Source: Ignavibacteriales bacterium
GTDB taxonomy: Bacteria > Bacteroidota > Ignavibacteria > Ignavibacteriales > Ignavibacteriaceae
DNA length: 64,000 nucleotides
Assembly (NCBI GenBank): GCA_016707585.1
Contig: JADJHL010000002.1
Coordinates: forward strand, 372,001-436,000
Reading direction: 5' to 3'
This document shows, piece after piece, positions 1 to 6,919 of this stretch. Under the pieces are notes generated by a model, which saw nothing but the letters and a program-made list of their open reading frames with translations, was not told the origin of the DNA and made no database searches. The first letter of the stretch is position 1, and the number at the start of each line of letters is the position of its first letter. The position numbers and the translations under genes are program-made.

Positions 1-1
1 G

Positions 2-292
2 GATGAGTTAGTTGAGCTTCAAACTTCTATTAGTATGATTAAGGTTGAACATGAAGAACATCGTGGCAATATTGTAAAACTTGCTTCTATGAAAAAGAAG
101 TTGCAAGAAGAGATTGCAAAAAGCCAAAGAGTTTTACAACGTTATCAAAAGATTAGAGAAAAACTTAAAATTGAACAATCTATACTTAAAAACAGACAGG
201 ATTCTATTTCAAGAAAAATTTCTTTTGATGATTTAAATGAATTAAACGAAAATCAACCTGAACAAGAAAAATCGAAACTTTACAAGTTGTAA
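2..292 (+). CDS. C-terminal part of a coiled-coil protein of unknown function (5' end outside window)
   Basis: The reading frame is already open at base 2 and runs without a stop to the TAA at 290-292, so this is the 3' end of a gene that begins upstream. The visible 96 residues are highly charged (Lys/Glu/Gln-rich) with heptad-like spacing of Leu/Ile, which predicts a long coiled coil. The tail is short, polar and acidic, followed by KLYKL. No catalytic motif or membrane segment is visible. The first ATG in frame (35) falls inside the coiled coil and is unlikely to be the true start. A strong hairpin terminator follows 30 bases downstream. I do not recognise the family. Confidence 0.6.
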   Translation, partial: DELVELQTSISMIKVEHEEHRGNIVKLASMKKKLQEEIAKSQRVLQRYQKIREKLKIEQSILKNRQDSISRKISFDDLNELNENQPEQEKSKLYKL

Positions 293-323
293 GATTTAAT
301 ATTATATAAAACAATTTTTTATT

Positions 324-352
324 TGGGATCATTTTATTGATCCCATTTTTTA
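324..352 (+). terminator. Rho-independent terminator after the coiled-coil gene
   Basis: Perfect 8-bp stem TGGGATCA/TGATCCCA (324-331 with 338-345), 6-nt loop, then a run of six T. It sits 32 bases behind the stop codon of the upstream partial gene, as expected for an intrinsic terminator. Confidence 0.8.
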
Positions 353-630
353 TCTTAACAAATAGTGCTTTGTTAAATGTTAATTTTGGAGTCAAAATTG
401 AATTTATATCAATACCAGATAATGAGACTGTTTTGGTTTTAAATAGGACTAATGGTAAAGATAAAGTAGTTGCTCTCTTTAATATGTCAAATAAAGATGT
501 TGTTCTTGATCTTAATCATAAAGAATTATCTGGTTCTTATAATATTTTTGAAAATAATTCAAGTATTAAAATCAATGATCAGTTAAGCATAAATCTTAAA
601 GCCTGGTCTTACAAATTGTACTATAGGTAA
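337..630 (+). pseudogene. Remnant of an alpha-amylase-family C-terminal beta-domain
   Basis: An open frame of 97 codons whose only possible start is a TTG inside the terminator hairpin just upstream; there is no ribosome-binding site. From about base 391 the translation resembles the small all-beta domain that closes GH13 alpha-amylases and related glucosidases. It has a VLVLNRTNGKDKVV-like strand pair, then VALFNMSN, a SGSYNIFENN turn, and a final strand LKAWSYKLYYR (the usual end is of the type 'L.pw.y.vy'). The catalytic barrel that should precede it is absent: the frame is stopped at 307 and another gene's terminator intervenes. I infer the decayed 3' end of a deleted amylase gene. A tiny expressed protein cannot be excluded but is unlikely. 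Confidence 0.55.
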
Positions 631-728
631 TAATTAGTGGATAATGGAATTAAACCATTTATCAAGTAAATTTAGATATTTCATAGTTACACAGATATAT
701 TTGCATTTAAAATCTTTAAGGAAATATT

Positions 729-1433
729 ATGTTTAAGAAACTTTATCTCGTTTTGTTTTTAATAATTACCTCACTTACAAACATTTCTTTTGCTCAACAA
801 GCAGGTATAAACTTTTCTTTAGCTTTTCCACAAGGTGAATTTGGAGAAGAAGTTGATAATCTTGGTTATGGCCTAAGTGGAGAGTTTATGTTTTTATCTC
901 CTAAACCACTTTCTCCATTTGGAATAGGAGTAAACCTCGGTTATTATGTTTATGGAAGAGAAAGTAGTAGAGTTCCCTGGAGTTCATATATTCAGTCTGT
1001 ATTTCTTGATGTTGAAAAAACAAATAATTTGGTAAACTTTCATATACTATTTGAAATTGGATTTCCTACCGGAGTAATAAGACCATATGTTCAAGGATTA
1101 TTTGGTGGTGAATATTTATACACAGAATCTTCTGTTAGTGGAGAGAATGGCCAGGAAGTTATTGCTAGTTCAACAAATTATGATGATTGGGCGTGGAGCT
1201 ATGGTGCGGGAGGTGGAATTGAAGTTTTACTTGGGGGTGATCCTGTGACAGAAATGGGTGCAATTTACTTAGATCTTAAAGGAAGATATTTATTTGGATC
1301 TGAAACAACATATCTAAAAGAAGGCGATATGTATGTTGAACAAGGTGAGCTTATTTATAGTCCTAGTAAATCAAAAACCGATATGATAACTGCACATATT
1401 GGAGTTAGAGTTGCTTTAAATTTTGCACCATAA
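729..1433 (+). CDS. Outer-membrane beta-barrel protein, secreted
   Basis: A 234-residue protein with a clear Sec signal peptide (MFKK, hydrophobic LVLFLIITSL, cleavage near SFAQ|Q). The mature part shows alternating aromatic and glycine-rich strands (GYGLSGEFMF, GIGVNLGYYVYG, YVQGLFGGEYLY, WSYGAGGGIEVLLG) and a final strand ending in a hydrophobic/aromatic pattern (ITAHIGVRVALNFAP). This is typical of small 8-stranded outer-membrane barrels (OmpX/OprF-like fold). AAGGAAATATT precedes the ATG as a weak ribosome-binding site. The rRNA methyltransferase gene starts only 22 bases downstream, so the two may be co-transcribed. Function beyond an outer-membrane location cannot be inferred. Confidence 0.7.
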   Translation: MFKKLYLVLFLIITSLTNISFAQQAGINFSLAFPQGEFGEEVDNLGYGLSGEFMFLSPKPLSPFGIGVNLGYYVYGRESSRVPWSSYIQSVFLDVEKTNNLVNFHILFEIGFPTGVIRPYVQGLFGGEYLYTESSVSGENGQEVIASSTNYDDWAWSYGAGGGIEVLLGGDPVTEMGAIYLDLKGRYLFGSETTYLKEGDMYVEQGELIYSPSKSKTDMITAHIGVRVALNFAP

Positions 1434-1454
1434 ATTTTACAGAGTTATTCTTAT

Positions 1455-2642
1455 ATGATTACGGTAAAACTTAAAAAAAACAGACAGAAATCTTTAGAGA
1501 GAAAACATCCCTGGGTATTTTCTGGCGCTATCGACCACGTAAAAGAAAATCCTAAAAACGGAGAAACAGTAAAAGTAATTTCTGCTGATGGTAAATTTTT
1601 AAGCTGGGCAGCCTTTTCTATAAAGTCTCAAATTTCACTTCGCGTTTGGTCCTTTAATGAAAATGAAATTATTGATTCAAAGTTTTTTAAAGAAAAGATT
1701 TTGCAGGCAATAGAATATCGTGAGCAGTTTGTTGATTCATCAAATACAAATGCTTACAGATTAATAAATGCTGAAAGCGATGGATTACCGGGACTAATTG
1801 TCGATAAATATAATGATTTTATTGTGTGCCAATTTTTATCTTCTGGTGCAGAATTTTGGAAACAAGAAATTGTTGCTCAATTATCTGCTTTATTAAATCC
1901 AACAGGCATTTTTGAACGATCTGATGTGGAAGTAAGAGAAAAAGAAGGTCTTGAACCAATTAGTGGAGTTTTATTTGGTAAGATTCCATCAGATTTAATT
2001 GAGATTGTTGAAAATGGAATTAAGTTTTTAGTAGATATTAAAAACGGTCACAAAACCGGTTTTTATCTTGATCAAAGAGAGAATAGAAAATTAGTTGAGA
2101 GTTTGACTAATCAAAAAGAAGTTCTTAATTGTTTTTCATATAGTGGTGGATTTTCTGCTTATACAATTAAAGGTGGCGCAATAAAAGTTACCAATATAGA
2201 TTCTTCTGCAGAGGCTCTTTCACTAGCAGAAAAAAACCTGTCATTAAATCAAATTGATTCATCAAAATATGAAAATGTGGCAGATGATGTTTTTAAGTAT
2301 TTAAGAAAGCTTCGTGATGCTAACAAACAGTTTGATATCATAATACTCGATCCACCTAAATTTGCTGATTCTGCTAGTCAAGTTGAAAAAGCCGGCCGGG
2401 GTTATAAAGATATTAATTTGTTAGCGATAAAACTTCTTAAAAAAAATGGATTGTTATTTACGTTTTCCTGTTCAGGTCATATAACTACAGATCTGTTTAA
2501 TAAAATTATTTCAGACGCAGCTTTAGATTCAGGTAAAACAGTACATATTATTAAGCACTTAACTCAATCTATGGATCATACAATATCAACAAACTTTCCT
2601 GAGGGGCTTTATCTTAAAGGATTACTTTGTAGGGTAAATTAA
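1455..2642 (+). CDS. rlmI: RlmI-type class I SAM-dependent rRNA methyltransferase (23S rRNA m5C1962 family)
   Basis: A 395-residue protein with the architecture of the RlmI/YccW family. An N-terminal PUA RNA-binding domain (about residues 1-85, with the family signature RKHPWVFSGAI) is followed by a linker and a Rossmann methyltransferase domain. The latter has the SAM-binding FSYSGGFSAY loop (about 228-237) and the catalytic-side motif ILDPPKFA (about 300). A conserved FTFSCSGH segment lies near the C-terminus. Members methylate C5 of a cytosine in 23S rRNA; the exact target nucleotide in this organism is inferred from the family. Length matches the usual 390-400 residues. It follows the barrel gene on the same strand. 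Confidence 0.88.
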   Translation: MITVKLKKNRQKSLERKHPWVFSGAIDHVKENPKNGETVKVISADGKFLSWAAFSIKSQISLRVWSFNENEIIDSKFFKEKILQAIEYREQFVDSSNTNAYRLINAESDGLPGLIVDKYNDFIVCQFLSSGAEFWKQEIVAQLSALLNPTGIFERSDVEVREKEGLEPISGVLFGKIPSDLIEIVENGIKFLVDIKNGHKTGFYLDQRENRKLVESLTNQKEVLNCFSYSGGFSAYTIKGGAIKVTNIDSSAEALSLAEKNLSLNQIDSSKYENVADDVFKYLRKLRDANKQFDIIILDPPKFADSASQVEKAGRGYKDINLLAIKLLKKNGLLFTFSCSGHITTDLFNKIISDAALDSGKTVHIIKHLTQSMDHTISTNFPEGLYLKGLLCRVN

Positions 2643-2780
2643 TCGATTTATAAGGATTTATCTTGTTAAGAATTGTTTGCAAGATTTAATTAGGAAATAA
2701 ATTTCCAAACGGTTAGTTTTTATACAGAATTTATATGATTCTAAGCTAACAGTATTTAAGCTACTATTCCAGGAGGAAAA

Positions 2781-3137
2781 ATGAAAAAATTATCAGTTCT
2801 TGCTGTTGTTCTTTTCTTTGTTTCTTTTCCAGCAATCATTTCAGCACAAACTCAAAGTGGCCAATGGGTTACACAAGCTGGGGAACCAGGATACAATCTT
2901 AATACAAATTCTGGCGATAGATCCATGACAATTGAAGTTAACTTTGCAAAACCTTACGATGTAAAACCTAAAGTAATTGTTTCAGTAAGTCAGCTTGATT
3001 CAGATAAAGGCATTAACACACGATATGTTGTTGAAGTGTTATCAGTTTCCCGAGATGGCTTTACTGTAAAAATTAAAACATGGGCTGAATCCAAAATATT
3101 TAGCATCGGTGGATACTGGTTAGCATATACAGAATAA
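2781..3137 (+). CDS. Secreted H-type-lectin-like protein
   Basis: A 118-residue protein with a Sec signal peptide (MKKLSVLAVVLFFVSFPAIISAQ|T) and a single small beta domain. The mature part has the layout of H-type lectins (PF09458-like): a starting SGQWVTQ, a strand with VNFAKPYDVKPKVIVSV, a central NTRYVVEVLSVSRDGF strand pair, VKIKTWAESKI, and a closing GGYWLAYTE. In known members this fold trimerises and binds GalNAc; sugar binding here is inference. It has one of the few canonical Shine-Dalgarno sites in the window (AGGAGG at 2771-2776, four bases before ATG), suggesting high expression. It is monocistronic, with its own terminator behind it. Confidence 0.65.
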   Translation: MKKLSVLAVVLFFVSFPAIISAQTQSGQWVTQAGEPGYNLNTNSGDRSMTIEVNFAKPYDVKPKVIVSVSQLDSDKGINTRYVVEVLSVSRDGFTVKIKTWAESKIFSIGGYWLAYTE

Positions 3138-3159
3138 TATATTTTGTATGATTTTTAAT

Positions 3160-3200
3160 TGCCATATTGTAATAGAGTATAATATGGCATTTTCTTTTTT
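3160..3200 (+). terminator. Rho-independent terminator after the lectin-like gene
   Basis: Inverted repeat TGCCATATT (3160-3168) / AATATGGCA (3181-3189) with a 12-nt loop, followed by TTTTCTTTTTT. It lies 23 bases after the stop codon of the lectin-like gene. Confidence 0.75.
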
Positions 3201-3235
3201 AAATAATTTTTAAATTTATGAAAAGCAATTAATCA

Positions 3236-3457
3236 ATGAACTTTAAATCTATCTCATTACTAATCTTAATTGGATTATTTCTAATCGTGTGTATTCAAAA
3301 TGTAGAAGTTGTACCGATACATTTTTTAATGTGGTCAGGAAACATTTCAAAACTATTATTGCTATTGATTACTTTGACAATTGGAATGTTAATTGGTGCG
3401 ATAATTTATGGAATGAAAATAAGAGTTAATAAAGAAGATAAAATTGATATAAAGTAA
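3236..3457 (+). CDS. LapA-domain (DUF1049) small inner-membrane protein
   Basis: A 73-residue protein with two transmembrane helices (about 6-22 and 38-60) and a short basic cytoplasmic tail. The signature of the LapA/DUF1049 family is visible. Helix 1 leads into CIQNVEVVPIHFLMW (the family's 'F..QN...v.v.f..w'), and helix 2 holds the small-residue motif GMLIGAIIYG. In proteobacteria LapA takes part in lipopolysaccharide assembly control; that role is not established for this phylum. It stands alone between two terminators. Confidence 0.72.
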   Translation: MNFKSISLLILIGLFLIVCIQNVEVVPIHFLMWSGNISKLLLLLITLTIGMLIGAIIYGMKIRVNKEDKIDIK

Positions 3458-3482
3458 AAAAGGGCATCACTGCCCTTTTTGT
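3456..3482 (+). terminator. Bidirectional rho-independent terminator between convergent genes
   Basis: Stem AGGGCA (3461-3466) / TGCCCT (3471-3476) with loop TCAC, flanked by an A-run on the left and a T-run on the right. It can therefore terminate both the plus-strand LapA-domain gene and the convergent minus-strand DUF2892 gene. Confidence 0.82.
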
Positions 3483-3489
3483 GATAAAA

Positions 3490-3696
3490 CTATTGTTTTA
3501 ATTTCTCAGTTTTAATTTTAGTCTTAGTTGAAACTCCTATTAAAGTATAAGCTGGACAAAAATTTAATGTTGCTGTAATTATTGGAACAATACCCACAAC
3601 ACCCCACCAACTTTTAAAATAAAAACCAAGAATCACAATAACCGTTCCTAAAATAAATCTAACAATTCTGTCTGCACTGCCAACATTTGTTTTCAT
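3490..3696 (-). CDS. DUF2892 (YgaP-like) inner-membrane protein
   Basis: A protein of about 68 residues matching DUF2892. It opens MKTNVGSADRIVRFILG, followed by two membrane helices (about 13-28 and 32-50), the TATLNFCPAY turn and the closing LIGVST segment. The family occurs as stand-alone membrane proteins and as the C-terminal anchor of rhodanese YgaP; no rhodanese domain is present here. The frame can also start at a GTG at 3705. I choose the ATG at 3696 because an AAAGGTG site lies 6-7 bases before it and the family consensus begins exactly there. Function is unknown. Confidence 0.75.
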   Translation of the reverse strand: MKTNVGSADRIVRFILGTVIVILGFYFKSWWGVVGIVPIITATLNFCPAYTLIGVSTKTKIKTEKLKQ

Positions 3697-3874
3697 ATAC
3701 ATCACCTTTTATTAATATTGAATAAATTAATACTATATTTAAGATACTGTTGTTTGATGCAATAAATTGTGACTTGGTTACAAAAAACAATTATTGTTTG
3801 ATTGTGCTAATAATTACTACGCGCAGTTAGAGTTTTATATAATCTTATTATATATACTAATCAATCACAAAAAA

Positions 3875-4840
3875 TCAATTTCTCACTCGTTCTGAGTTTC
3901 TAACAATAATGTTTTCTCTACTAAGTCTTTCTGGTGTATCTGGTTCTATATGAATCAGTACATCGGAAATATTGGGGAAAGAATTTATAATTTTATTTTT
4001 TACACTATGCGAAATTTCGTGACCGGTATAAACTGTAATGTTTCCATCAACAATAACATGCATATCAACATAATATTGGAACCCCATTTTTCTTGCAAAA
4101 CACTTATCAATTGCTATAACTCCATCAACTGATAAAGAAGTTTCAATAACTTTATTAATTATTTCTGGTGATGGTGCTGTATCCATTATTTCATATAATG
4201 CTGGTTTAAATAATCTTAAAGCGTTAAAAATAATTATTAATGATGCACACAATGCTGCATAGTCATCAGCTTGTTCATAGCCTGGTCCACCAATTAATGC
4301 TATAGTTATGCCTATAAATACAGCACCAGATGTTATAGCATCACTACGATGATGCCATGCTTCGTTTTTAACTGCAACACTATCAAGTGAATTACCTGCC
4401 TTTATTACAAACCGAAAAAGCATTTCCTTAATTATAACCACAGCTATTAAAACAATTAAAGTAAATGGAGCTGGAGAATGATGTGGCGTTATGATTTCGT
4501 GTATACTTTGAAAAATGATAATAATAGCAGCAATAAAGAGCGCCGATGAAACTATAATCCCTGCAAATGGTTCTGCTTTGCCATGACCGTAAGGATGTGT
4601 TTTATCTGCTGGTCGTTTTGCAATCTTTAATCCAGTTAATACTATTATCGATGTAAAAACATCTGAAGTGGATTCAATCGCATCTGCAATTAATGCATAG
4701 GAATTTCCTAATACACCAGCTATCGCTTTTAATGCAGCTAAAATTATACTAACAATAATTCCAACAATAGTTGTTTTGATTCCAATATCAGCGAATTTTG
4801 ATAGTTTATCTTTTGAGCTATTTAATTTTTCTTCTGTCAC
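3875..4840 (-). CDS. Cation diffusion facilitator (CDF) metal transporter, FieF/CzcD family
   Basis: A 321-residue protein with about six transmembrane helices and the CDF hallmarks. The DAIESTSD motif in TM2 and the HHRSDAI motif in TM5 each place Asp/His metal ligands in site A. The HPYGHGKAEP loop follows TM2, and a cytoplasmic C-terminal ferredoxin-like domain (about 225-305) contains VDMHVIVDG and HEISHSVKN. CDF proteins export divalent cations (Zn, Fe, Mn, Cd or Co) in exchange for protons. The D-x3-D/H-x3-D ligand set suggests Zn/Fe, but the metal cannot be fixed from sequence alone. No metalloregulator gene is adjacent. Confidence 0.9.
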   Translation of the reverse strand: MTEEKLNSSKDKLSKFADIGIKTTIVGIIVSIILAALKAIAGVLGNSYALIADAIESTSDVFTSIIVLTGLKIAKRPADKTHPYGHGKAEPFAGIIVSSALFIAAIIIIFQSIHEIITPHHSPAPFTLIVLIAVVIIKEMLFRFVIKAGNSLDSVAVKNEAWHHRSDAITSGAVFIGITIALIGGPGYEQADDYAALCASLIIIFNALRLFKPALYEIMDTAPSPEIINKVIETSLSVDGVIAIDKCFARKMGFQYYVDMHVIVDGNITVYTGHEISHSVKNKIINSFPNISDVLIHIEPDTPERLSRENIIVRNSERVRN

Positions 4841-4913
4841 TTTTTACAATATTTGCTTTAGAAAATTTTGCAAAACTTATATACAAAAATATCTTCTAAC
4901 GTTTGTGGTTATT

Positions 4914-5222
4914 TTATTTGGGTTCCCAATCTGTTCCTTCACAAGGGATAAAATCTTCAGTTGGGTGTTTATCATATTTTGTACAAAGTATTGCTGATTT
5001 ATCAAAATGTTTACAAGACGAACATAATGTACTGATAACAATATTGCGGTTAGATTCTATAAAACGCTGATACGACAAATATGCCGGATGAATAAGAAAA
5101 AAGTAAAAACTTAGAACACTTAAAATCCAAAATAATTTCTCATCAAAATAGTTTTTAGTTAACCAAATAATAATAATTAGAAATAAAAATCTAATTAATG
5201 TTTTATAAATGATTTCGCCCAA
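4914..5222 (-). CDS. Small two-helix membrane protein with a four-cysteine tail
   Basis: A 102-residue protein with two hydrophobic helices (about 8-22 and 29-47) and a C-terminal soluble tail. The tail carries CSSCKHFDKSAILC and a later PCEGTDW, giving four cysteines in a C-x2-C / C / C arrangement that could bind zinc or an Fe-S centre. It lies upstream of the CDF transporter gene on the same strand, separated by 73 bases, and could share its transcript. A functional link to metal handling is only suggestive. I do not recognise the family. Confidence 0.5.
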   Translation of the reverse strand: MGEIIYKTLIRFLFLIIIIWLTKNYFDEKLFWILSVLSFYFFLIHPAYLSYQRFIESNRNIVISTLCSSCKHFDKSAILCTKYDKHPTEDFIPCEGTDWEPK

Positions 5223-5355
5223 TTAAAAACCTTTCTATTTTTTCGATAATAAAGTAATATTCACTTGAGACGAAATTAGAAAATAGCCAAAAACTACCAA
5301 ACTTGCTGTTTTTGCTAATATGTGTTATTATTAAATATTAGTTCTTAAAAATTGT

Positions 5356-5387
5356 TTAAAAAAGTTAAAGCCACAACAAGTGGCTTT
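5356..5387 (-). terminator. Rho-independent terminator of the tRNA-Lys transcript
   Basis: Perfect 8-bp stem AAAGCCAC (5367-5374) / GTGGCTTT (5380-5387) with a 5-nt loop. On the minus strand it is followed by AACTTTTTT. It begins 8 bases beyond the 3' end of the tRNA. Confidence 0.8.
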
Positions 5388-5394
5388 ACTATAG

Positions 5395-5466
5395 TGAGCG
5401 CGGGTGGGCTCGAACCACCGACCCTCTGCTTAAAAGGCAGATGCTCTACCCCTGAGCTACGCGCCC
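5395..5466 (-). tRNA. tRNA-Lys (anticodon TTT)
   Basis: Read on the minus strand the gene starts GGGCGCGTAGCTCAG and ends CGCGCTC plus discriminator A. The acceptor stem pairs over 7 bp with one G-U. The D-arm is GCTC..GAGC, the anticodon stem is CTGCC/GGCAG around loop TTTTAAG, and the T-arm holds GGTTCGAGCCC (GGTTCGA signature). The anticodon TTT decodes AAA/AAG. CCA is not encoded. It is monocistronic with its own terminator. Confidence 0.95.
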
Positions 5467-5538
5467 AAAATTTTGAACAACAAATATAATTAATGTGCAT
5501 TTTTAATCCAAACTAACAGATTTTTTTTACGGTGGGAA

Positions 5539-6912
5539 ATGACAGAAACTTCAAAAAATTCTAAAATTCTTGTATGTGATGATGACGAAACCCTTTGTTA
5601 TTTGTTAAAAGAACAACTATTAGAAGAGGGTTTTTCGGTTGACGCAGTTTATGACGGTAAATATGCCATTGAGGCAATTAAAGCAAAAAATTATGATGTG
5701 CTTTTACTTGATCTTAATATGCGTGAGGTTCAAGGTGAAGAAGTCTTAAAGTTCATCAATGATTCAGGCTATAATATTCAAGTTATTATTTTATCTGCAC
5801 AATCAGATATGAAAAAAGCCATTCAATGTATTAAAAATGGTGCTTATGATTATATAAACAAACCTTATGAGTTTGAAGAATTAGTACTTACTGTTAATCG
5901 TGCAATTGAACATAGAAACTTACTTGTTACTACTGTATTACTTTCCAAAGAAATAAGTAAAAAGCATTCGGAAAAAATAATCGGGGATAGTAAATCACTT
6001 CATCGTGTACTTAACTTAGCAAACAAGGCTGCTCAATCAGATTCTAATGTTCTTGTTGAAGGTGAAACTGGGACAGGTAAAGAATTATTTGCTGAATATA
6101 TCCATAAACAATCTGCTAGAAAAGATAAACCATTTGTAGTTATTAATTGTGCTTCACTACCGGATCAATTGATTGAAAGCGAATTATTTGGTCATGAAAA
6201 AGGTGCATTTACAGATGCAAAATCTACCAAACAAGGATTAGTTGAGATTGCTCATGGTGGAACATTATTTCTTGATGAAATTGGTGAGTTAAGTTTATCA
6301 TTACAACCAAAGCTTTTAAGATTTCTTGAAAATGGAGAGTATAGAAGAATTGGTGGAGTAACAAATCTTAATTCAAATGTTAGAGTTATTGGTGCAACTA
6401 ATAGAAATCTTTTAGAAGAAGCAGATGCTAAAAATTTCCGTAAAGATTTATTGTTTAGATTAAATGTAATCACTTTAACAATACCTCCACTAAGAGATCG
6501 CAAAGAAGATATAATAATTTTAGCTAACTACTTTCTTACTTCAAAATCACCGGTTAGATCGCCAAAAAGATTGTCAATGGAATCTGCACAGATATTAGAA
6601 GAATATGATTTTACAGGAAATGTTAGAGAGCTTGAGCATATAATTGAGCGGGCAATTATTTTTGCAGAGGGTGATTTTATTCAACCAGAAGATTTAAATC
6701 TTCCTATAGCTGCTGCATATAAAAATGTTGGTAGTAGAGGCAGTATCGATATTCCATCTGAAATATTAAGTATGGAAGAATTGGAAAAATGGCATATAGC
6801 CAAAGTACTGGATGCAAATAGATGGGATAGAACACAAACTGCAAATCAATTAGGTATTAGCCCAAAAACACTTTATACAAAAATAAAGAAGTACGAACTG
6901 AAACAAGATTAG
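5539..6912 (+). CDS. NtrC-family sigma-54-type response regulator
   Basis: A 457-residue three-domain activator. Residues 1-120 form a receiver (acidic DDDE pocket near 14, phospho-Asp in LLLDLNM near 58, Lys in NKPYEF). Residues about 145-375 form the AAA+ domain (Walker A GETGTGKE at ~175, Walker B TLFLDEIGE at ~242, arginine finger region FRKDLLFRLNV). Residues about 415-455 form a Fis-type helix-turn-helix (ANQLGISPKTLYTKI). Two departures are visible. The sigma-54 contact loop reads GAFTDA instead of GAFTGA (~222), and the usual Pro after the phospho-Asp (D-x2-M-P) is Arg. It lies 7 bases upstream of a hybrid kinase that is its likely partner, and close to the pilus operon, which it may control. 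Confidence 0.9.
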   Translation: MTETSKNSKILVCDDDETLCYLLKEQLLEEGFSVDAVYDGKYAIEAIKAKNYDVLLLDLNMREVQGEEVLKFINDSGYNIQVIILSAQSDMKKAIQCIKNGAYDYINKPYEFEELVLTVNRAIEHRNLLVTTVLLSKEISKKHSEKIIGDSKSLHRVLNLANKAAQSDSNVLVEGETGTGKELFAEYIHKQSARKDKPFVVINCASLPDQLIESELFGHEKGAFTDAKSTKQGLVEIAHGGTLFLDEIGELSLSLQPKLLRFLENGEYRRIGGVTNLNSNVRVIGATNRNLLEEADAKNFRKDLLFRLNVITLTIPPLRDRKEDIIILANYFLTSKSPVRSPKRLSMESAQILEEYDFTGNVRELEHIIERAIIFAEGDFIQPEDLNLPIAAAYKNVGSRGSIDIPSEILSMEELEKWHIAKVLDANRWDRTQTANQLGISPKTLYTKIKKYELKQD

Positions 6913-6919
6913 ATTTTTA

